From NCBI RefSeq assembly GCF_000745015.1, contig NZ_JQNA01000002.1, positions 5,146,001-5,210,000 on the forward strand: a DNA stretch of 64,000 nt. Reading direction: 5' to 3'. The notes under the pieces are model-generated. The model ran no database searches. It was not told where the DNA came from and saw only the letters and a program-made list of their open reading frames with translations. Shown one piece after another: positions 45,825 through 55,426 of the stretch. The DNA is from Burkholderia sp. 9120 (GTDB taxonomy: Bacteria > Pseudomonadota > Gammaproteobacteria > Burkholderiales > Burkholderiaceae). The position numbers and the translations under genes are program-made. The stretch's first letter is position 1; each line of letters starts with the position of its first letter.

Positions 45825-46829
45825 ATGAATCTGAATTCCCGCAGGCATCCTGTCGCCAGGAAAGTCGTGTCGATGTGCGTCGCGGCGTCCGCCGTGTGGT
45901 GTGCGAGCGCGAGCCAGGCGGCCGATCAGCCGGTGGTCGGCCTGATCACCAAGACCGACACCAACCCCTTCTTCGTGAAGATGAAACAGGGCGCCGAAGC
46001 GGCCGCCGCCAAAGACGGCGCGAAGCTGATCACCGCGGCCGGCAAGTTCGACGGCGACAACGCGAGCCAGGTCACCGCGATCGAAAACATGATGACGGCC
46101 GGCGCGAAAGCGATTCTGATCACGCCGAGCGACACCAAGGCGATCGTGCCGAGCATCAAGAAAGCGCGCGCCGCCGGCGTGATGGTGGTCGCGCTCGACA
46201 CACCGACCGATCCGCAAGACGCCACCGACGCCCTGTTCGCCACCGACAACTTCAAGGCCGGCGTGCTGATCGGCAAATACGCGAAAGCCGCGATGAACGG
46301 CAAGCCGGCGAAGATCGCCACGCTCGACCTCGCGCCCGGCGTGTCGGTCGGCGTGCTGCGTCATAACGGCTTCCTGGAAGGCTTCGGCGTGAAGGAAGGC
46401 GATGCGTCGATCGTCTGCAGCCAGGACACGCGCGGCGACCAGGCGAAGGGCCAGACGGCGATGGAAAACTGCCTGCAGAAATCGCCTGATATCAACGTGG
46501 TCTACACGATCAACGAACCGGCCGCAGCCGGCGCGTATCGCGCGTTGAAAGCGGCGGGCAAGGACAAGAGCGTGATGATCGTGTCGATCGACGGCGGCTG
46601 TGAAGGCGTGCGCAACGTGAAGGCCGGCGCGATCGCCGCGACCTCGCAGCAATATCCGCTGAAGATGGCCTCGCTCGGCGTGACCGCGGGCGTGGACTAC
46701 GCGAAGACCGGCAAGAAGGTGTCGGGCTATCAGGACACCGGCGTGACGCTGATCACCGACAAGCCGATGTCCGGTATCGACAGTAAAGACACCAAGTTCG
46801 GCCTCGACAACTGCTGGGGCAACAAGTAA
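45825..46829 (+). CDS. frcB: Sugar ABC substrate-binding protein (FrcB-like)
   Basis: 334 residues. Signal peptide ends near ASQAAD (residues 29-34). The type I periplasmic fold is clear: VVGLITKTDTNPFFVKMKQG, ILITPSDTKAIVPSIKKARA, and SIDGGCEGVRNVKAGAIAAT. The TKTDTNPFFVKMK start is what I remember from FrcB of rhizobia, which binds fructose, mannose and ribose. Closely related RbsB- and XylF-type proteins differ here, but specificity is not certain. CCGGAGGAG precedes the ATG. First gene of a four-gene operon. Confidence 0.85.
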   Translation: MNLNSRRHPVARKVVSMCVAASAVWCASASQAADQPVVGLITKTDTNPFFVKMKQGAEAAAAKDGAKLITAAGKFDGDNASQVTAIENMMTAGAKAILITPSDTKAIVPSIKKARAAGVMVVALDTPTDPQDATDALFATDNFKAGVLIGKYAKAAMNGKPAKIATLDLAPGVSVGVLRHNGFLEGFGVKEGDASIVCSQDTRGDQAKGQTAMENCLQKSPDINVVYTINEPAAAGAYRALKAAGKDKSVMIVSIDGGCEGVRNVKAGAIAATSQQYPLKMASLGVTAGVDYAKTGKKVSGYQDTGVTLITDKPMSGIDSKDTKFGLDNCWGNK

Positions 46830-46925
46830 CGCGTACGGACCGGCGGCTCGCCGTTATACCGGCGGGCCGCCACCGGATTTGCCGCGTGGCCCGTGCGCCG
46901 CGCTCATGCATCGAGGATCTCCATC

Positions 46926-47912
46926 ATGTCGACTCCTTCCGCGCCTGCCAGCCACTCGCGCCCCTTCGCCGACCGTTTGCCGTCGCTCGCCGAAGTCGGC
47001 CCGCTGATCGCACTGGTGCTCGCCTGCGCGTTCTTCATTTCGCAGAGCAACCGCTTCCTGTCGTTCCAGAACCTCTCGTTGATCCTGCAACAAACCATGG
47101 TCGTCGCGGTCATCGCGATCGGCCAGACGCTGATCGTGCTGACCGGCGGCATCGACCTGTCGTGCGGCATGGTGATGGCGTTCGGCTCGATCATCATGAC
47201 CAAGTTCGCGGTCACGCTCGGCGTGCCGCCGGTGCTCGCGATTGTGTGCGGCGTGGCCGCGAGCGCCCTGTTCGGCGCGCTCAACGGCGTGCTGATCACG
47301 CGCATCAAACTGCCCGCGTTCATCGTTACTTTGGGCACGTTGAATATCGCCTTCGCGCTCACGCAGATCTACTCGAATGCCGAGAGCGTGTCGAATCTGC
47401 CGGACGCGATCATGTTCCTCGGCAACACCTTCAAGCTCGGCCCCGCGGATGTCACGTACGGCACCGTCCTCACGCTGCTCATGTACCTGGCCACCTGGTT
47501 CGTGCTGCGCGACACGGTGCCCGGCCGGCATCTGTACGCGCTGGGCAATAACGCCGAGGCCGCGCGGCTGATGGGTCTGTCGTCGCAAAAAATCCTGCTG
47601 ACCGTGTACTCGCTCGCAGGCGCGATCTACGGCATCGCCGCGCTGCTGTCGGTGTCGCGTACCGGCGTGGGCGATCCGCAGGCAGGGCAAACCGAGAACC
47701 TCGACAGCATTACCGCGGTCGTGCTCGGCGGCACGAGTCTGTTCGGCGGACGCGGTTCGATTGTCGGCACGCTGCTCGGCGCGTTGATCGTCGGCGTGTT
47801 CCGCAACGGTCTGACGTTGATCGGCGTGTCCTCGGTCTACCAGGTGCTGATCACCGGCATGCTGGTGATTCTCGCGGTGGCCGCGGACAAACTTTCCCAT
47901 CGTCGCGGTTGA
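46926..47912 (+). CDS. frcC: Sugar ABC transporter permease (FrcC-like)
   Basis: 328 residues, eight to ten membrane helices. Family landmarks of the RbsC group: AIGQTLIVLTGGIDLSCGMV, PAFIVTLGTLNIAFALTQIY, and GRHLYALGNNAEAARLMGLS. GAGGATCT precedes the ATG at 46926. It forms the homodimeric channel of a CUT2 importer with the binding protein before it and the single-domain ATPase after it. Confidence 0.88.
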   Translation: MSTPSAPASHSRPFADRLPSLAEVGPLIALVLACAFFISQSNRFLSFQNLSLILQQTMVVAVIAIGQTLIVLTGGIDLSCGMVMAFGSIIMTKFAVTLGVPPVLAIVCGVAASALFGALNGVLITRIKLPAFIVTLGTLNIAFALTQIYSNAESVSNLPDAIMFLGNTFKLGPADVTYGTVLTLLMYLATWFVLRDTVPGRHLYALGNNAEAARLMGLSSQKILLTVYSLAGAIYGIAALLSVSRTGVGDPQAGQTENLDSITAVVLGGTSLFGGRGSIVGTLLGALIVGVFRNGLTLIGVSSVYQVLITGMLVILAVAADKLSHRRG

Positions 47913-47932
47913 GCGTTCAAAAGGAGCCCGTC

Positions 47933-48730
47933 ATGTCGACCCCTACTTCTGCTTCTACCGCGATGCCTGTCCTTCAGGCGCGTGGCCTCGTCAAACGCTA
48001 CGGCAACGTGACCGCGCTCGACGGTTGCGATTTCGAAGTGCTGCCCGGCGAAATTCTCGCGGTGATCGGTGACAACGGCGCAGGTAAATCGTCGTTGATC
48101 AAGGCGCTTTCCGGCGCCACGGTGCCGGACGAAGGCGAGATTCTGCTCGACGGCAAGCCGGTCAAATTCCGCAGCCCACTGGATGCGCGCGCGCAAGGCA
48201 TCGAAACCGTGTATCAGGAACTCGCGGTGGCGCCGGCCATGAGCATCGCCGAAAACCTGTTCCTCGCGCGTGAATTGGTGAAGCCGGGCTGGCGCGGCTC
48301 GATCTTCAAGATGATCGACAAACGCCGCATGCTCGAAGAAGCGACCGCGCATATGAAGGACCTGCAGATCGGTATCCGCTCGATGCGCCAGGCGGTCGAA
48401 ACGCTCTCGGGCGGTCAGCGCCAGGGCGTGGCCGTCGCGCGCAGCGCGGCGTTCGCGCGACACGTGGTGATTCTCGACGAGCCCACCGCCGCGCTCGGCG
48501 TGAAGGAAGGCAACATGGTGCTCGAACTGATCCGCCGCGTGCGCGAACGCGGCCTGCCGGTGATCCTGATCAGCCACAACATGCCGCACGTGTTCGAGGT
48601 GGCGGACCGCATCCATATCCAGCGCCTCGGGCGGCGCGCGGCGCTCGTCAATACGAAAGACGTGCACATGTCCGAAGCGGTGGCGATCATGACGGGCGCC
48701 AAGGAAGCCGACGTCAAGGCGATCGCATGA
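47933..48730 (+). CDS. frcA: Sugar ABC transporter ATP-binding protein (FrcA-like)
   Basis: 265 residues, a single ATPase domain, unlike the duplicated RbsA/XylG type. Walker A GDNGAGKSS, Q-loop VYQELAVAP, signature LSGGQRQG, Walker B VVILDEPTAALG, H-loop ISHNM. The stretch VAVARSAAFARHVVILDEPT is typical of FrcA. AAGGAG before the ATG at 47933. It follows the permease gene by 20 bases and precedes the ROK gene by 31. Confidence 0.9.
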   Translation: MSTPTSASTAMPVLQARGLVKRYGNVTALDGCDFEVLPGEILAVIGDNGAGKSSLIKALSGATVPDEGEILLDGKPVKFRSPLDARAQGIETVYQELAVAPAMSIAENLFLARELVKPGWRGSIFKMIDKRRMLEEATAHMKDLQIGIRSMRQAVETLSGGQRQGVAVARSAAFARHVVILDEPTAALGVKEGNMVLELIRRVRERGLPVILISHNMPHVFEVADRIHIQRLGRRAALVNTKDVHMSEAVAIMTGAKEADVKAIA

Positions 48731-48761
48731 TGCCGGTCTCCTGCTGAACGGCGTCCCGGCC

Positions 48762-50012
48762 ATGGATACCACCGGCGCCCGCTCGCCTCTCAAACGCACG
48801 GTCGGCTCGAATCAGGTCGGCATGCGGCAGTTCAACGAGCGGATCGTGCTGCAGGCGATCCGCCTGCACGGACCGCTGCCGAAGGCCGACGTCGGCCGCC
48901 TGACGCGTCTGTCGATGCAGACGGTGTCGATGATCGTCGACCGTCTGATCGTCGACGGCCTGCTCGAAAAGCACGCGCGCGTGCGCGGCCGGATCGGCCA
49001 GCCGTCCGTGCCGATCGCGTTGCGTGCGGACGGCGCTTACACCATCGGCATCAAGGTGGGACGCCGCAGTCTCGACGTACTGGCGATGGATTTCGCGGGA
49101 CATCTAGTGTGTCGCGACGTTTTCGAATACACCTACCCCGATCCGCGCACGTTGTTTCCAGCGCTCGAAAGCAAACTGGCGCGCGTGAACCAGACACTCG
49201 GCGCGAAGGCGAGCAAGGTGGTCGGCGTGGGCGTGGCAGCGCCGCTGTGGCTGGGCGGCTGGCGCGATTTTCTCGGCGCCCCGCCCGACGCGCTGGACGC
49301 GTGGCACGAGATCGATCTGCGCACGCGCATCGCCGCGATGACCGGATTGCCCGTCGAGTTCGCGAAGGACACCACGGCCGCCTGCGCCGCCGAACTCGTG
49401 ATGGGCCAGGGCCGCGGCATCCACAATTTTCTGTATCTGTTCGTGGGTACTTTTATCGGCGGCGGCCTCGTGATCGACGGACGCCTGCATAGCGGCCCGC
49501 ACGATAACGCCGGCGCGGTCGGCTCGATTCCACTCGGCGGCAGCGGCAGTGGAGGCACTGGAGGCAGCGGCGCGCGCAAGCCCGCGCGGCAACTGTTGCA
49601 TGCAGCGTCGGGCTTCGTGCTGGAAAAACTATTGAGCGACGCGGGCGCACCGGCCGCCGCCGCGCACGATCATCGCGCGCTGTCGCCGGAACTGTGGCGG
49701 CATACCGAACAATGGCTCGATAGCGCGTGCCCTGCCATGGCCAACGCGCTGACCAATGCGGCCGCGTTGCTCGACCTCGATGCCGTGGTGATCGACGGTG
49801 AATTCGATCGGCAACTGGTGCGGGAAATCATTCGCCGTACCGAACGCGTGCTCAATCGTTTCGAGTGGGAAGGCATGGTGCGCCCGCAACTACTGGAAGG
49901 CGCGATCGGCGCGGATGCACGAGCGATGGGCGGCGCGATTCTGCCGCTCTACGCGCACTTCGCGCCGGTGCATGAGCTGTTTCTCAAACCGGCGGCGGAT
50001 ACGGATTATTAA
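48762..50012 (+). CDS. ROK family transcriptional regulator
   Basis: 416 residues. The N-terminal winged helix (VGMRQFNERIVLQAIRLHGP, LPKADVGRLTRLSMQTVSMI) precedes the ROK sugar-binding domain (residues 95-400; DTTAACAAELVMGQGRG, then FLYLFVGTFIGGGLVIDGRL). The zinc-binding C-x-C-G-x-x-G-C motif that normally follows SIPLGG is replaced by a glycine- and serine-rich stretch (GSGSGGTGGSGARKP), so the metal site is absent. Terminal gene of the FrcBCA-like operon, and the likely repressor that binds the repeat at 45698-45720. Confidence 0.9.
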   Translation: MDTTGARSPLKRTVGSNQVGMRQFNERIVLQAIRLHGPLPKADVGRLTRLSMQTVSMIVDRLIVDGLLEKHARVRGRIGQPSVPIALRADGAYTIGIKVGRRSLDVLAMDFAGHLVCRDVFEYTYPDPRTLFPALESKLARVNQTLGAKASKVVGVGVAAPLWLGGWRDFLGAPPDALDAWHEIDLRTRIAAMTGLPVEFAKDTTAACAAELVMGQGRGIHNFLYLFVGTFIGGGLVIDGRLHSGPHDNAGAVGSIPLGGSGSGGTGGSGARKPARQLLHAASGFVLEKLLSDAGAPAAAAHDHRALSPELWRHTEQWLDSACPAMANALTNAAALLDLDAVVIDGEFDRQLVREIIRRTERVLNRFEWEGMVRPQLLEGAIGADARAMGGAILPLYAHFAPVHELFLKPAADTDY

Positions 50013-50048
50013 GCGCCGCCGGTTGCTTCAAAGCGCTGGCAGAAAGCC

Positions 50049-53000
50049 TTATTGCGCGGCCACCTTCGTAGCGGTCACGGCGGTTTTCACCGGCGCTTTC
50101 TCCAGCAGCGGCTGCAACACCGGCGCCAGCGACTTCAGCAATTGCACGGACAGCGCACTGGTGAATTCGTAGTGCGCCGCATACGGTTCATGCACATAAG
50201 CGGTCAACGTACCGTAGAACCGATCGCCCATGACGAACACGAAAGTCGCGCTGCGATTCACTTTGCGCGACTCGATCAGCCGCGCGCCTTTGGCGAACAC
50301 ATTGAAGCGCTGATCGCCGGTTCCCGTCTTGCCGTACACCTCGAGCGTCTGGCCGTTGGGGAAGCTCATGCCTTGTGCGAGACGCTTCGCCGTGCCGCCC
50401 AGCACGACGTCACGCAACAGCACTTTCACCACGCCCGCGATTTCCGGCGACACCTGCCGTTGCGGCGCTATCGCCGCGCGCTGGAAATGCGTTTCGTACG
50501 GCGTGTCTTTCGCGAAGTCGATTTGCGTGAGGCTCTCGGTCGGCAATTTATTGCCGTCGCTGGCAATCACGCCGATCAGTTGCGCGAGCGCGGCAGGCCG
50601 GTCACCCGACGCACCGATCGCCGCGGCATACGAGGGCGTCAGGTTCGAAAACGGATAGCCGAGCGCCTGCCACGATTTGCCGATCGCCTCGTAGGCGCGC
50701 AGTTCGACCATGCGCTTGATGCGGCGATCCTGAGTTGCGTGATAGCGCGTCTTGAAGAGCCAGGAATACGTAGACAGACGCACGTCGCGGCTCGCGGTCT
50801 GCATCTGGTTCAATGTGGCATCGGGATGCCGGCGCAGATAGTTGAGCGTCCACAATTCAAGCGGATGCACGCTCGCGATATAGCCGCGGTCGTTCAGATT
50901 GAAGCGGTCCACCGCGTACTTCGCGTACAGATTCGCGAGGTCTTCATCGTCCAGCACCGAGGCGGCCGGCGTGTTCTTCAGCGCTTCGCGCATCTTCGCG
51001 TTGAACCACGCGTTCGACTCGTCCGGCGCGACGCTGCGCAACACCGTCGCGATCTTGGGCGGCGATTTGCGCACGCCGAGCAGCAGCAGCGCGAGCGCCT
51101 GATCGGGATTCTTGTCGTGGTACTTCGTATAGAAACGCCCGAGATAGACGCGGCTTTCCTGATCGGCGAACTGCGTCAGATACTGTTTGCGGATTGCCGG
51201 ATCGTCGAGCCATTGCGATGACGGCCCCGTGGTCTGCACCATCTCGTAGTGGACGATATCGCGCATCAGCCGCACGAACACCAGGTTCACCGAATGCTGG
51301 AACGCGCGGTGTACGGTGAGGATGCGGCTGTTGTCGTCGGACTCGAAGTTGTTGAAGGTTTGCGCGCCGCCACCGGTGTAGAACGTTTCGCCCGGATTGG
51401 CCGAGTATTTGCGCTCCACCGCCGCATCGAGCATGGGTTGCAGCGAGCGGTCGGCGGTGTGCGTCAGATAGTCGAGCGCCCAACGCGTGAGCTGGTCGTT
51501 CGGATCGGGCTTGACCGCTTTCAGTTCCGTGTTGCTCAGCGGCGCATATCGCGTATGCAGATCGGAGACAATCTGCAAATACGTGACGACGGTACGCAGT
51601 TTCGCGGTGGAACCCAGATTCAGCCGCGCGCCGGAATTGATGTCGAACGGCTGGTTGACGCTGTCGGTTTGCACGCGCACGAGGTTCGCGCCGCCAGTGC
51701 GTTCGAACAGCGTGAAGCTGTAGGTGATTCTCGACGGATCATCCGCCGGCCGCAGCATTTCGAAACCGACCAGACCCGCGGCCTTGGCGCCGTCGCGCGT
51801 GCCGGCAGCGGCGAGCCGTTCGCTCACGGCCTGCTGTACGGCATTGTTCAGCGTGCCCGTGGCTTGCAGGTCGAGACGGTCGAGCTCGTAGAAACTCGGC
51901 ACGCCGAGTGCGGCCAATAGATGTGAGCGCATCGACGTGACGGCCTTGCGCGAGACAAAAGAGTCCGCGTTCGGCGTGCTATGCGGCGTGCGATGCAACT
52001 CGACCCGCGCGGACAGCGCGGCGTCGCGCAGCGGCATCGATACGACGCCGCCGCTCGCGAGTAAGCGCAGATAACTATCGGTCAACTGTTCGAACTGGTC
52101 GTAGCCGTGATGCAGGAAATACGACGGCGCACGTTGCGCGATCATCAGCGACAGCACCTGCCTGAACGCTATGCCCTGTTCCGGCAAATTCGCCTCGGTG
52201 GAAGGCGCTTTCAGAATGCGGTTGACGTCGTTGAAATCGCGTCCGTACCAGGCGGCGAGACCGTCGCCGATCCCATTGATTTCGCCGATGCCCGGCTGCG
52301 CGGCGAGCGGCACCGAGTTCAGGTAATGCACGACGATCTGCCGGCGCGCGGGCAGCGTCTGCGGGCCGCCCAGATACGCGCGCACCGAAGCCGACGCGAT
52401 TTGCCGCAACTTCTCCGGCGGCGTCGCCGTGCGGCCGCCGGCGGAGTGACGGAATTTCTCGATCTGCGTGGCGAGCGTGCTGCCGCCGGGCGTCGACTGA
52501 TGATGATTGAACACGCGCGCACCTTGATCGACCAGCGCGCGGCTGAAGCGCCCCCAGTCGATCGCGGGGTTGCGATTCGGCTGATCGGGATCGAGCAGAT
52601 AGCGGTCTTCGATAAACAGCAACGAATTCACGACCAGCGGCGGAATCGCGTCGAAATCGTCATAAACGCGGCCGGGAAACTGGGCGCCGAAAAGCGGCGC
52701 GCCGGTGCCGTCGAAGAGTTGCAAACCCGCCTGATCTTTCTCGGCGTACGGCAGGAATAAACCGTTATCCGATAACCACAGCATCCGGTCGGAATCGCGC
52801 GCCTGGGCGCTGATTTCAAACCCTCGTTGCAGCAGACGCTGCTGGATGGACGGCAGCAACGCGTAGCCGAGCCGACTGTCGTACGGACCTTGGTTTGCCT
52901 GAGGGAAACGGATGGAATGACTTGGACCGTCGGCGACGGAAAAGCCCACGTCGCGAGTCAGTTCGGAGAGGTAGTGCGCCTGCAGCCGCGAGGTCTGAAT

Positions 53001-53132
53001 CTCGATCTGGCAAAAGCGCACCGCGAATGCCAGCGCGAGCAGAAACGCCGCCGCCAGTACCCATTTGAACCACTTCCGGACAGGCGTCATGCCTGTTGCG
53101 CGAAACGGTAACCGAACCAGTGGCCGATTCAT
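50049..53132 (-). CDS. Class A penicillin-binding protein (transglycosylase/transpeptidase)
   Basis: 1027 residues from ATG 53132, with GGGGAGAG before it. One membrane anchor (WFKWVLAAAFLLALAFAVRF). The GT51 domain shows IEDRYLLD with Glu175 and GGSTLATQ (217-224). The transpeptidase domain has all three motifs: S-x-x-K as Ser508-Thr-Ala-Lys511 (NLGSTAKL), S-x-N as SVN near residue 600, and KTG as YGKTGTGD near 955. It makes and cross-links peptidoglycan in the periplasm. Larger than E. coli PBP1a/1b, with extra sequence between the domains and inside the transpeptidase domain. Not in an operon. Confidence 0.93.
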   Translation of the reverse strand: MNRPLVRLPFRATGMTPVRKWFKWVLAAAFLLALAFAVRFCQIEIQTSRLQAHYLSELTRDVGFSVADGPSHSIRFPQANQGPYDSRLGYALLPSIQQRLLQRGFEISAQARDSDRMLWLSDNGLFLPYAEKDQAGLQLFDGTGAPLFGAQFPGRVYDDFDAIPPLVVNSLLFIEDRYLLDPDQPNRNPAIDWGRFSRALVDQGARVFNHHQSTPGGSTLATQIEKFRHSAGGRTATPPEKLRQIASASVRAYLGGPQTLPARRQIVVHYLNSVPLAAQPGIGEINGIGDGLAAWYGRDFNDVNRILKAPSTEANLPEQGIAFRQVLSLMIAQRAPSYFLHHGYDQFEQLTDSYLRLLASGGVVSMPLRDAALSARVELHRTPHSTPNADSFVSRKAVTSMRSHLLAALGVPSFYELDRLDLQATGTLNNAVQQAVSERLAAAGTRDGAKAAGLVGFEMLRPADDPSRITYSFTLFERTGGANLVRVQTDSVNQPFDINSGARLNLGSTAKLRTVVTYLQIVSDLHTRYAPLSNTELKAVKPDPNDQLTRWALDYLTHTADRSLQPMLDAAVERKYSANPGETFYTGGGAQTFNNFESDDNSRILTVHRAFQHSVNLVFVRLMRDIVHYEMVQTTGPSSQWLDDPAIRKQYLTQFADQESRVYLGRFYTKYHDKNPDQALALLLLGVRKSPPKIATVLRSVAPDESNAWFNAKMREALKNTPAASVLDDEDLANLYAKYAVDRFNLNDRGYIASVHPLELWTLNYLRRHPDATLNQMQTASRDVRLSTYSWLFKTRYHATQDRRIKRMVELRAYEAIGKSWQALGYPFSNLTPSYAAAIGASGDRPAALAQLIGVIASDGNKLPTESLTQIDFAKDTPYETHFQRAAIAPQRQVSPEIAGVVKVLLRDVVLGGTAKRLAQGMSFPNGQTLEVYGKTGTGDQRFNVFAKGARLIESRKVNRSATFVFVMGDRFYGTLTAYVHEPYAAHYEFTSALSVQLLKSLAPVLQPLLEKAPVKTAVTATKVAAQ

Positions 53133-53313
53133 GGTTGCTCTCCCCGACAGGGCGCCATGCTCTTGGATCTGGCGCACCTTCGAAGCAGTTTAGCGCGGAA
53201 CCTGAAAGCGCGATTGGTACGGATTTACCCGACAGTGTCATGGCTACAACACCCTTCGCAAGACATGGCGGCGGGCCGTTTGTCGTGAGATATTGAAAGT
53301 CTTTCGCGTGACG

Positions 53314-53341
53314 AAAAACCGCCTCTCTCAGGCGGTTTTTT
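53314..53341. terminator. Bidirectional intrinsic terminator overlapping the LysR stop
   Basis: Stem CCGCCT (53319-53324) and AGGCGG (53330-53335), loop CTCTC, flanked by five A and six T. It ends the LysR gene on the minus strand; its right arm overlaps the stop at 53328-53330. Confidence 0.9.
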
Positions 53342-54341
53342 GCTTTTGCGCCGCGTCTCGACGGCGCCGTGCGCGCACCGGCCGCTCGGGCTGTTCGTGG
53401 CGTTGCGCCGGCTCCGCCGTCTGGGCTTGCACCAGTTCGATAAAGCGTTCCGCCGGCGGCGACAGCACGCCGCCTTTGCGCGTCACGATGCCGAAGGTTT
53501 GCGACGGCGATTTCAGCTTGACCGGCACGACGCGCAGCATCTTCCGCGCGACGAACATCTCGGCGATCGCGGTCGGCAGCAACGAAACCAGCTCGGCGCT
53601 GCTGTGCAGTAACGCGACTGTCACGAAAGTGGAAGCCGTTGAAATCGGGTTGTCGGGCATCTCGAGACCGGCCAGATCCATCTCGCGTTCGAGCAGCGCG
53701 TGCAACGGCATATGCGAGGGGTAGGTCACCCAGCGGTGACCGGCCAGATCGCGCAGCGTCACTTCCTTGCGCGGCAACGGCGGATGGCCATGCCCCACCA
53801 CCACCGACAACGGCTCGTCGCCGAGCGGATGATAGTGATACTTCGACGGATCGCCCGCGACCGCCGCACGGCCGATCACCAGGTCGAGCCGCCCGTCGTC
53901 GAGTTGCTGCAGCATGCGCGCGCTGGTGTCTTCCATCACCTCGATCGATAGCCCCGGTTGCCCGGCATGCAACTGATTCAACGCCGGCACCACGCAGGCC
54001 GGAATCGCGCCCATGATCGCGCCGACCGCGAGACGTCCGCCGCGCCCGGAACGGATCTCGGCGACGTCCTGGCACAGCGCGGTGAGGTCGGTCGCCATCA
54101 GGCGGGCATAGCGGATCACGCAATGGCCGAGCGGGTTCGGAATCATGCCGCTCTTCGAGCGCTCGAAGAGCGGCGCCTCCAGCATCGCTTCCAGTTCCTG
54201 CAAGGCCTTGCTGGCGGCCGATTGCGTCATCGACATCGTGCCGGCGGCTTTGTGCAGCGACTTCTGGTCGTCGAGCGCGATCAGCAATTGCAATTGCTTC
54301 ATGCGCAGTTTCGACAGCAGGACGTTCAGGGTGTCTTTCAT
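53328..54341 (-). CDS. LysR family transcriptional regulator (divergent from KDA dehydratase)
   Basis: 337 residues from the ATG at 54341. HTH at 10-70 (LRMKQLQLLIALDDQKSLHK; MTQSAASKALQELEAMLEAP); effector domain with LDLVIGRAAVAGDPSKYHY at about 150. It is a GbpR/CbbR-like type with an unusually basic C-terminal tail (about 20 residues rich in Arg, Gln and Lys). Divergent from the dehydratase gene, probably its regulator in sugar-acid catabolism. Confidence 0.9.
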   Translation of the reverse strand: MKDTLNVLLSKLRMKQLQLLIALDDQKSLHKAAGTMSMTQSAASKALQELEAMLEAPLFERSKSGMIPNPLGHCVIRYARLMATDLTALCQDVAEIRSGRGGRLAVGAIMGAIPACVVPALNQLHAGQPGLSIEVMEDTSARMLQQLDDGRLDLVIGRAAVAGDPSKYHYHPLGDEPLSVVVGHGHPPLPRKEVTLRDLAGHRWVTYPSHMPLHALLEREMDLAGLEMPDNPISTASTFVTVALLHSSAELVSLLPTAIAEMFVARKMLRVVPVKLKSPSQTFGIVTRKGGVLSPPAERFIELVQAQTAEPAQRHEQPERPVRARRRRDAAQKQKTA

Positions 54342-54493
54342 GGCTTGAGGGCAAACCGCGACGCGGCGGGCTGTTCGCGGGTGAGTCGCAAAAGCGATCA
54401 CAAGATGGAAACAATTCAATATACCCGGGGTGCTCACCGCCGTATAGTCGGCGCCGGAGACATTCAAAACCCCTCTTCGAACGGACCGCCATC

Positions 54494-55426
54494 ATGATCT
54501 CGACATCTCAATCCGCCGCGTTGCGCGGCGTCTTCCCGGTCGTGCCGACCATTTTCGACGACGCCGGACGCCTCGACCTCGACGGCCAGAAACGCTGCAT
54601 CGACTTCATGATCGACGCCGGTTCGAACGGCCTGTGCATTCTGGCGAACTTCTCCGAACAGTTCGCCCTGTCCGACGACGAACGCGACACGCTGATGCAC
54701 CTCGCACTCGACCATGTGGCGGGCCGCGTGCCGGTGATCGTCACGACCACGCATTTCAGCTCGCAGCAATGCGCCGAACGCAGCCGACGCGCGCAGCAGG
54801 CGGGCGCCGCGATGGTGATGATCATGCCGCCGTATCACGGCGCGACGATCCGCATCGGCGAGCGGGGTATCTATGAGTTCTACCGCACGGTGTCGGACGC
54901 GATCGATCTGCCGATCATGATCCAGGACGCGCCGGTCAGCGGCACCGCGTTGTCCGCGCCGTTTCTCGCCCGCATGGCGCGCGAGCTGGAACACGTGTCG
55001 TACTTCAAGATCGAGGTGCCGCAGGCGGCGAACAAACTGCGCGAACTGATCGAACTGGGCGGCGACGCGGTGGTCGGTCCGTGGGACGGCGAAGAAGCGA
55101 TCACGCTGATGGCCGATCTGGATGCGGGCGCAACGGGTTCGATGACGGGCGGCGGCTACGCGGACGGCATCCGTCTGATCGTCGACGCCTATGCGAGCGG
55201 CAAGACCGAGGCGGCGGCCGCGCACTATCAGCAGTGGCTGCCGCTGATCAACTACGAAAACCGCCAGGGCGGCCTCGCGTCGTGCAAAGCCTTGATGAAG
55301 GAAGGCGGCGTGATCCAATCGGACGCGGTGCGTCATCCGCTGCCGCCCATGCATCCGGCCACGCGTGAAGGACTTCTCAAAGTCGCACGACGGCTCGACC
55401 CGTTAGTGCTGCGTTGGGGTCGCTGA
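54494..55426 (+). CDS. DapA-family aldolase/dehydratase, probably L-2-keto-3-deoxyarabonate dehydratase
   Basis: 310 residues, TIM barrel of the dihydrodipicolinate synthase family. The Schiff-base lysine lies in SYFKIEVPQAANKLRELI. The stretches GLCILANFSEQFALSDDERD, MPPYHGATIR, PIMIQDAPVSGTALSAPFLA and GPWDGEEAITLMADL are almost as I remember them in the Azospirillum enzyme that dehydrates L-2-keto-3-deoxyarabonate in the non-phosphorylative arabinose pathway (called AraD there). No other pathway gene lies alongside. ATG at 54494; a divergent LysR gene starts 152 bases away. Confidence 0.8.
   Translation: MISTSQSAALRGVFPVVPTIFDDAGRLDLDGQKRCIDFMIDAGSNGLCILANFSEQFALSDDERDTLMHLALDHVAGRVPVIVTTTHFSSQQCAERSRRAQQAGAAMVMIMPPYHGATIRIGERGIYEFYRTVSDAIDLPIMIQDAPVSGTALSAPFLARMARELEHVSYFKIEVPQAANKLRELIELGGDAVVGPWDGEEAITLMADLDAGATGSMTGGGYADGIRLIVDAYASGKTEAAAAHYQQWLPLINYENRQGGLASCKALMKEGGVIQSDAVRHPLPPMHPATREGLLKVARRLDPLVLRWGR

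Noticed and set aside
52816..54495. A 559-codon minus-strand open frame in another frame
   Set aside because: Overlaps the LysR gene and the penicillin-binding protein start; translation is Arg-rich and without motifs.
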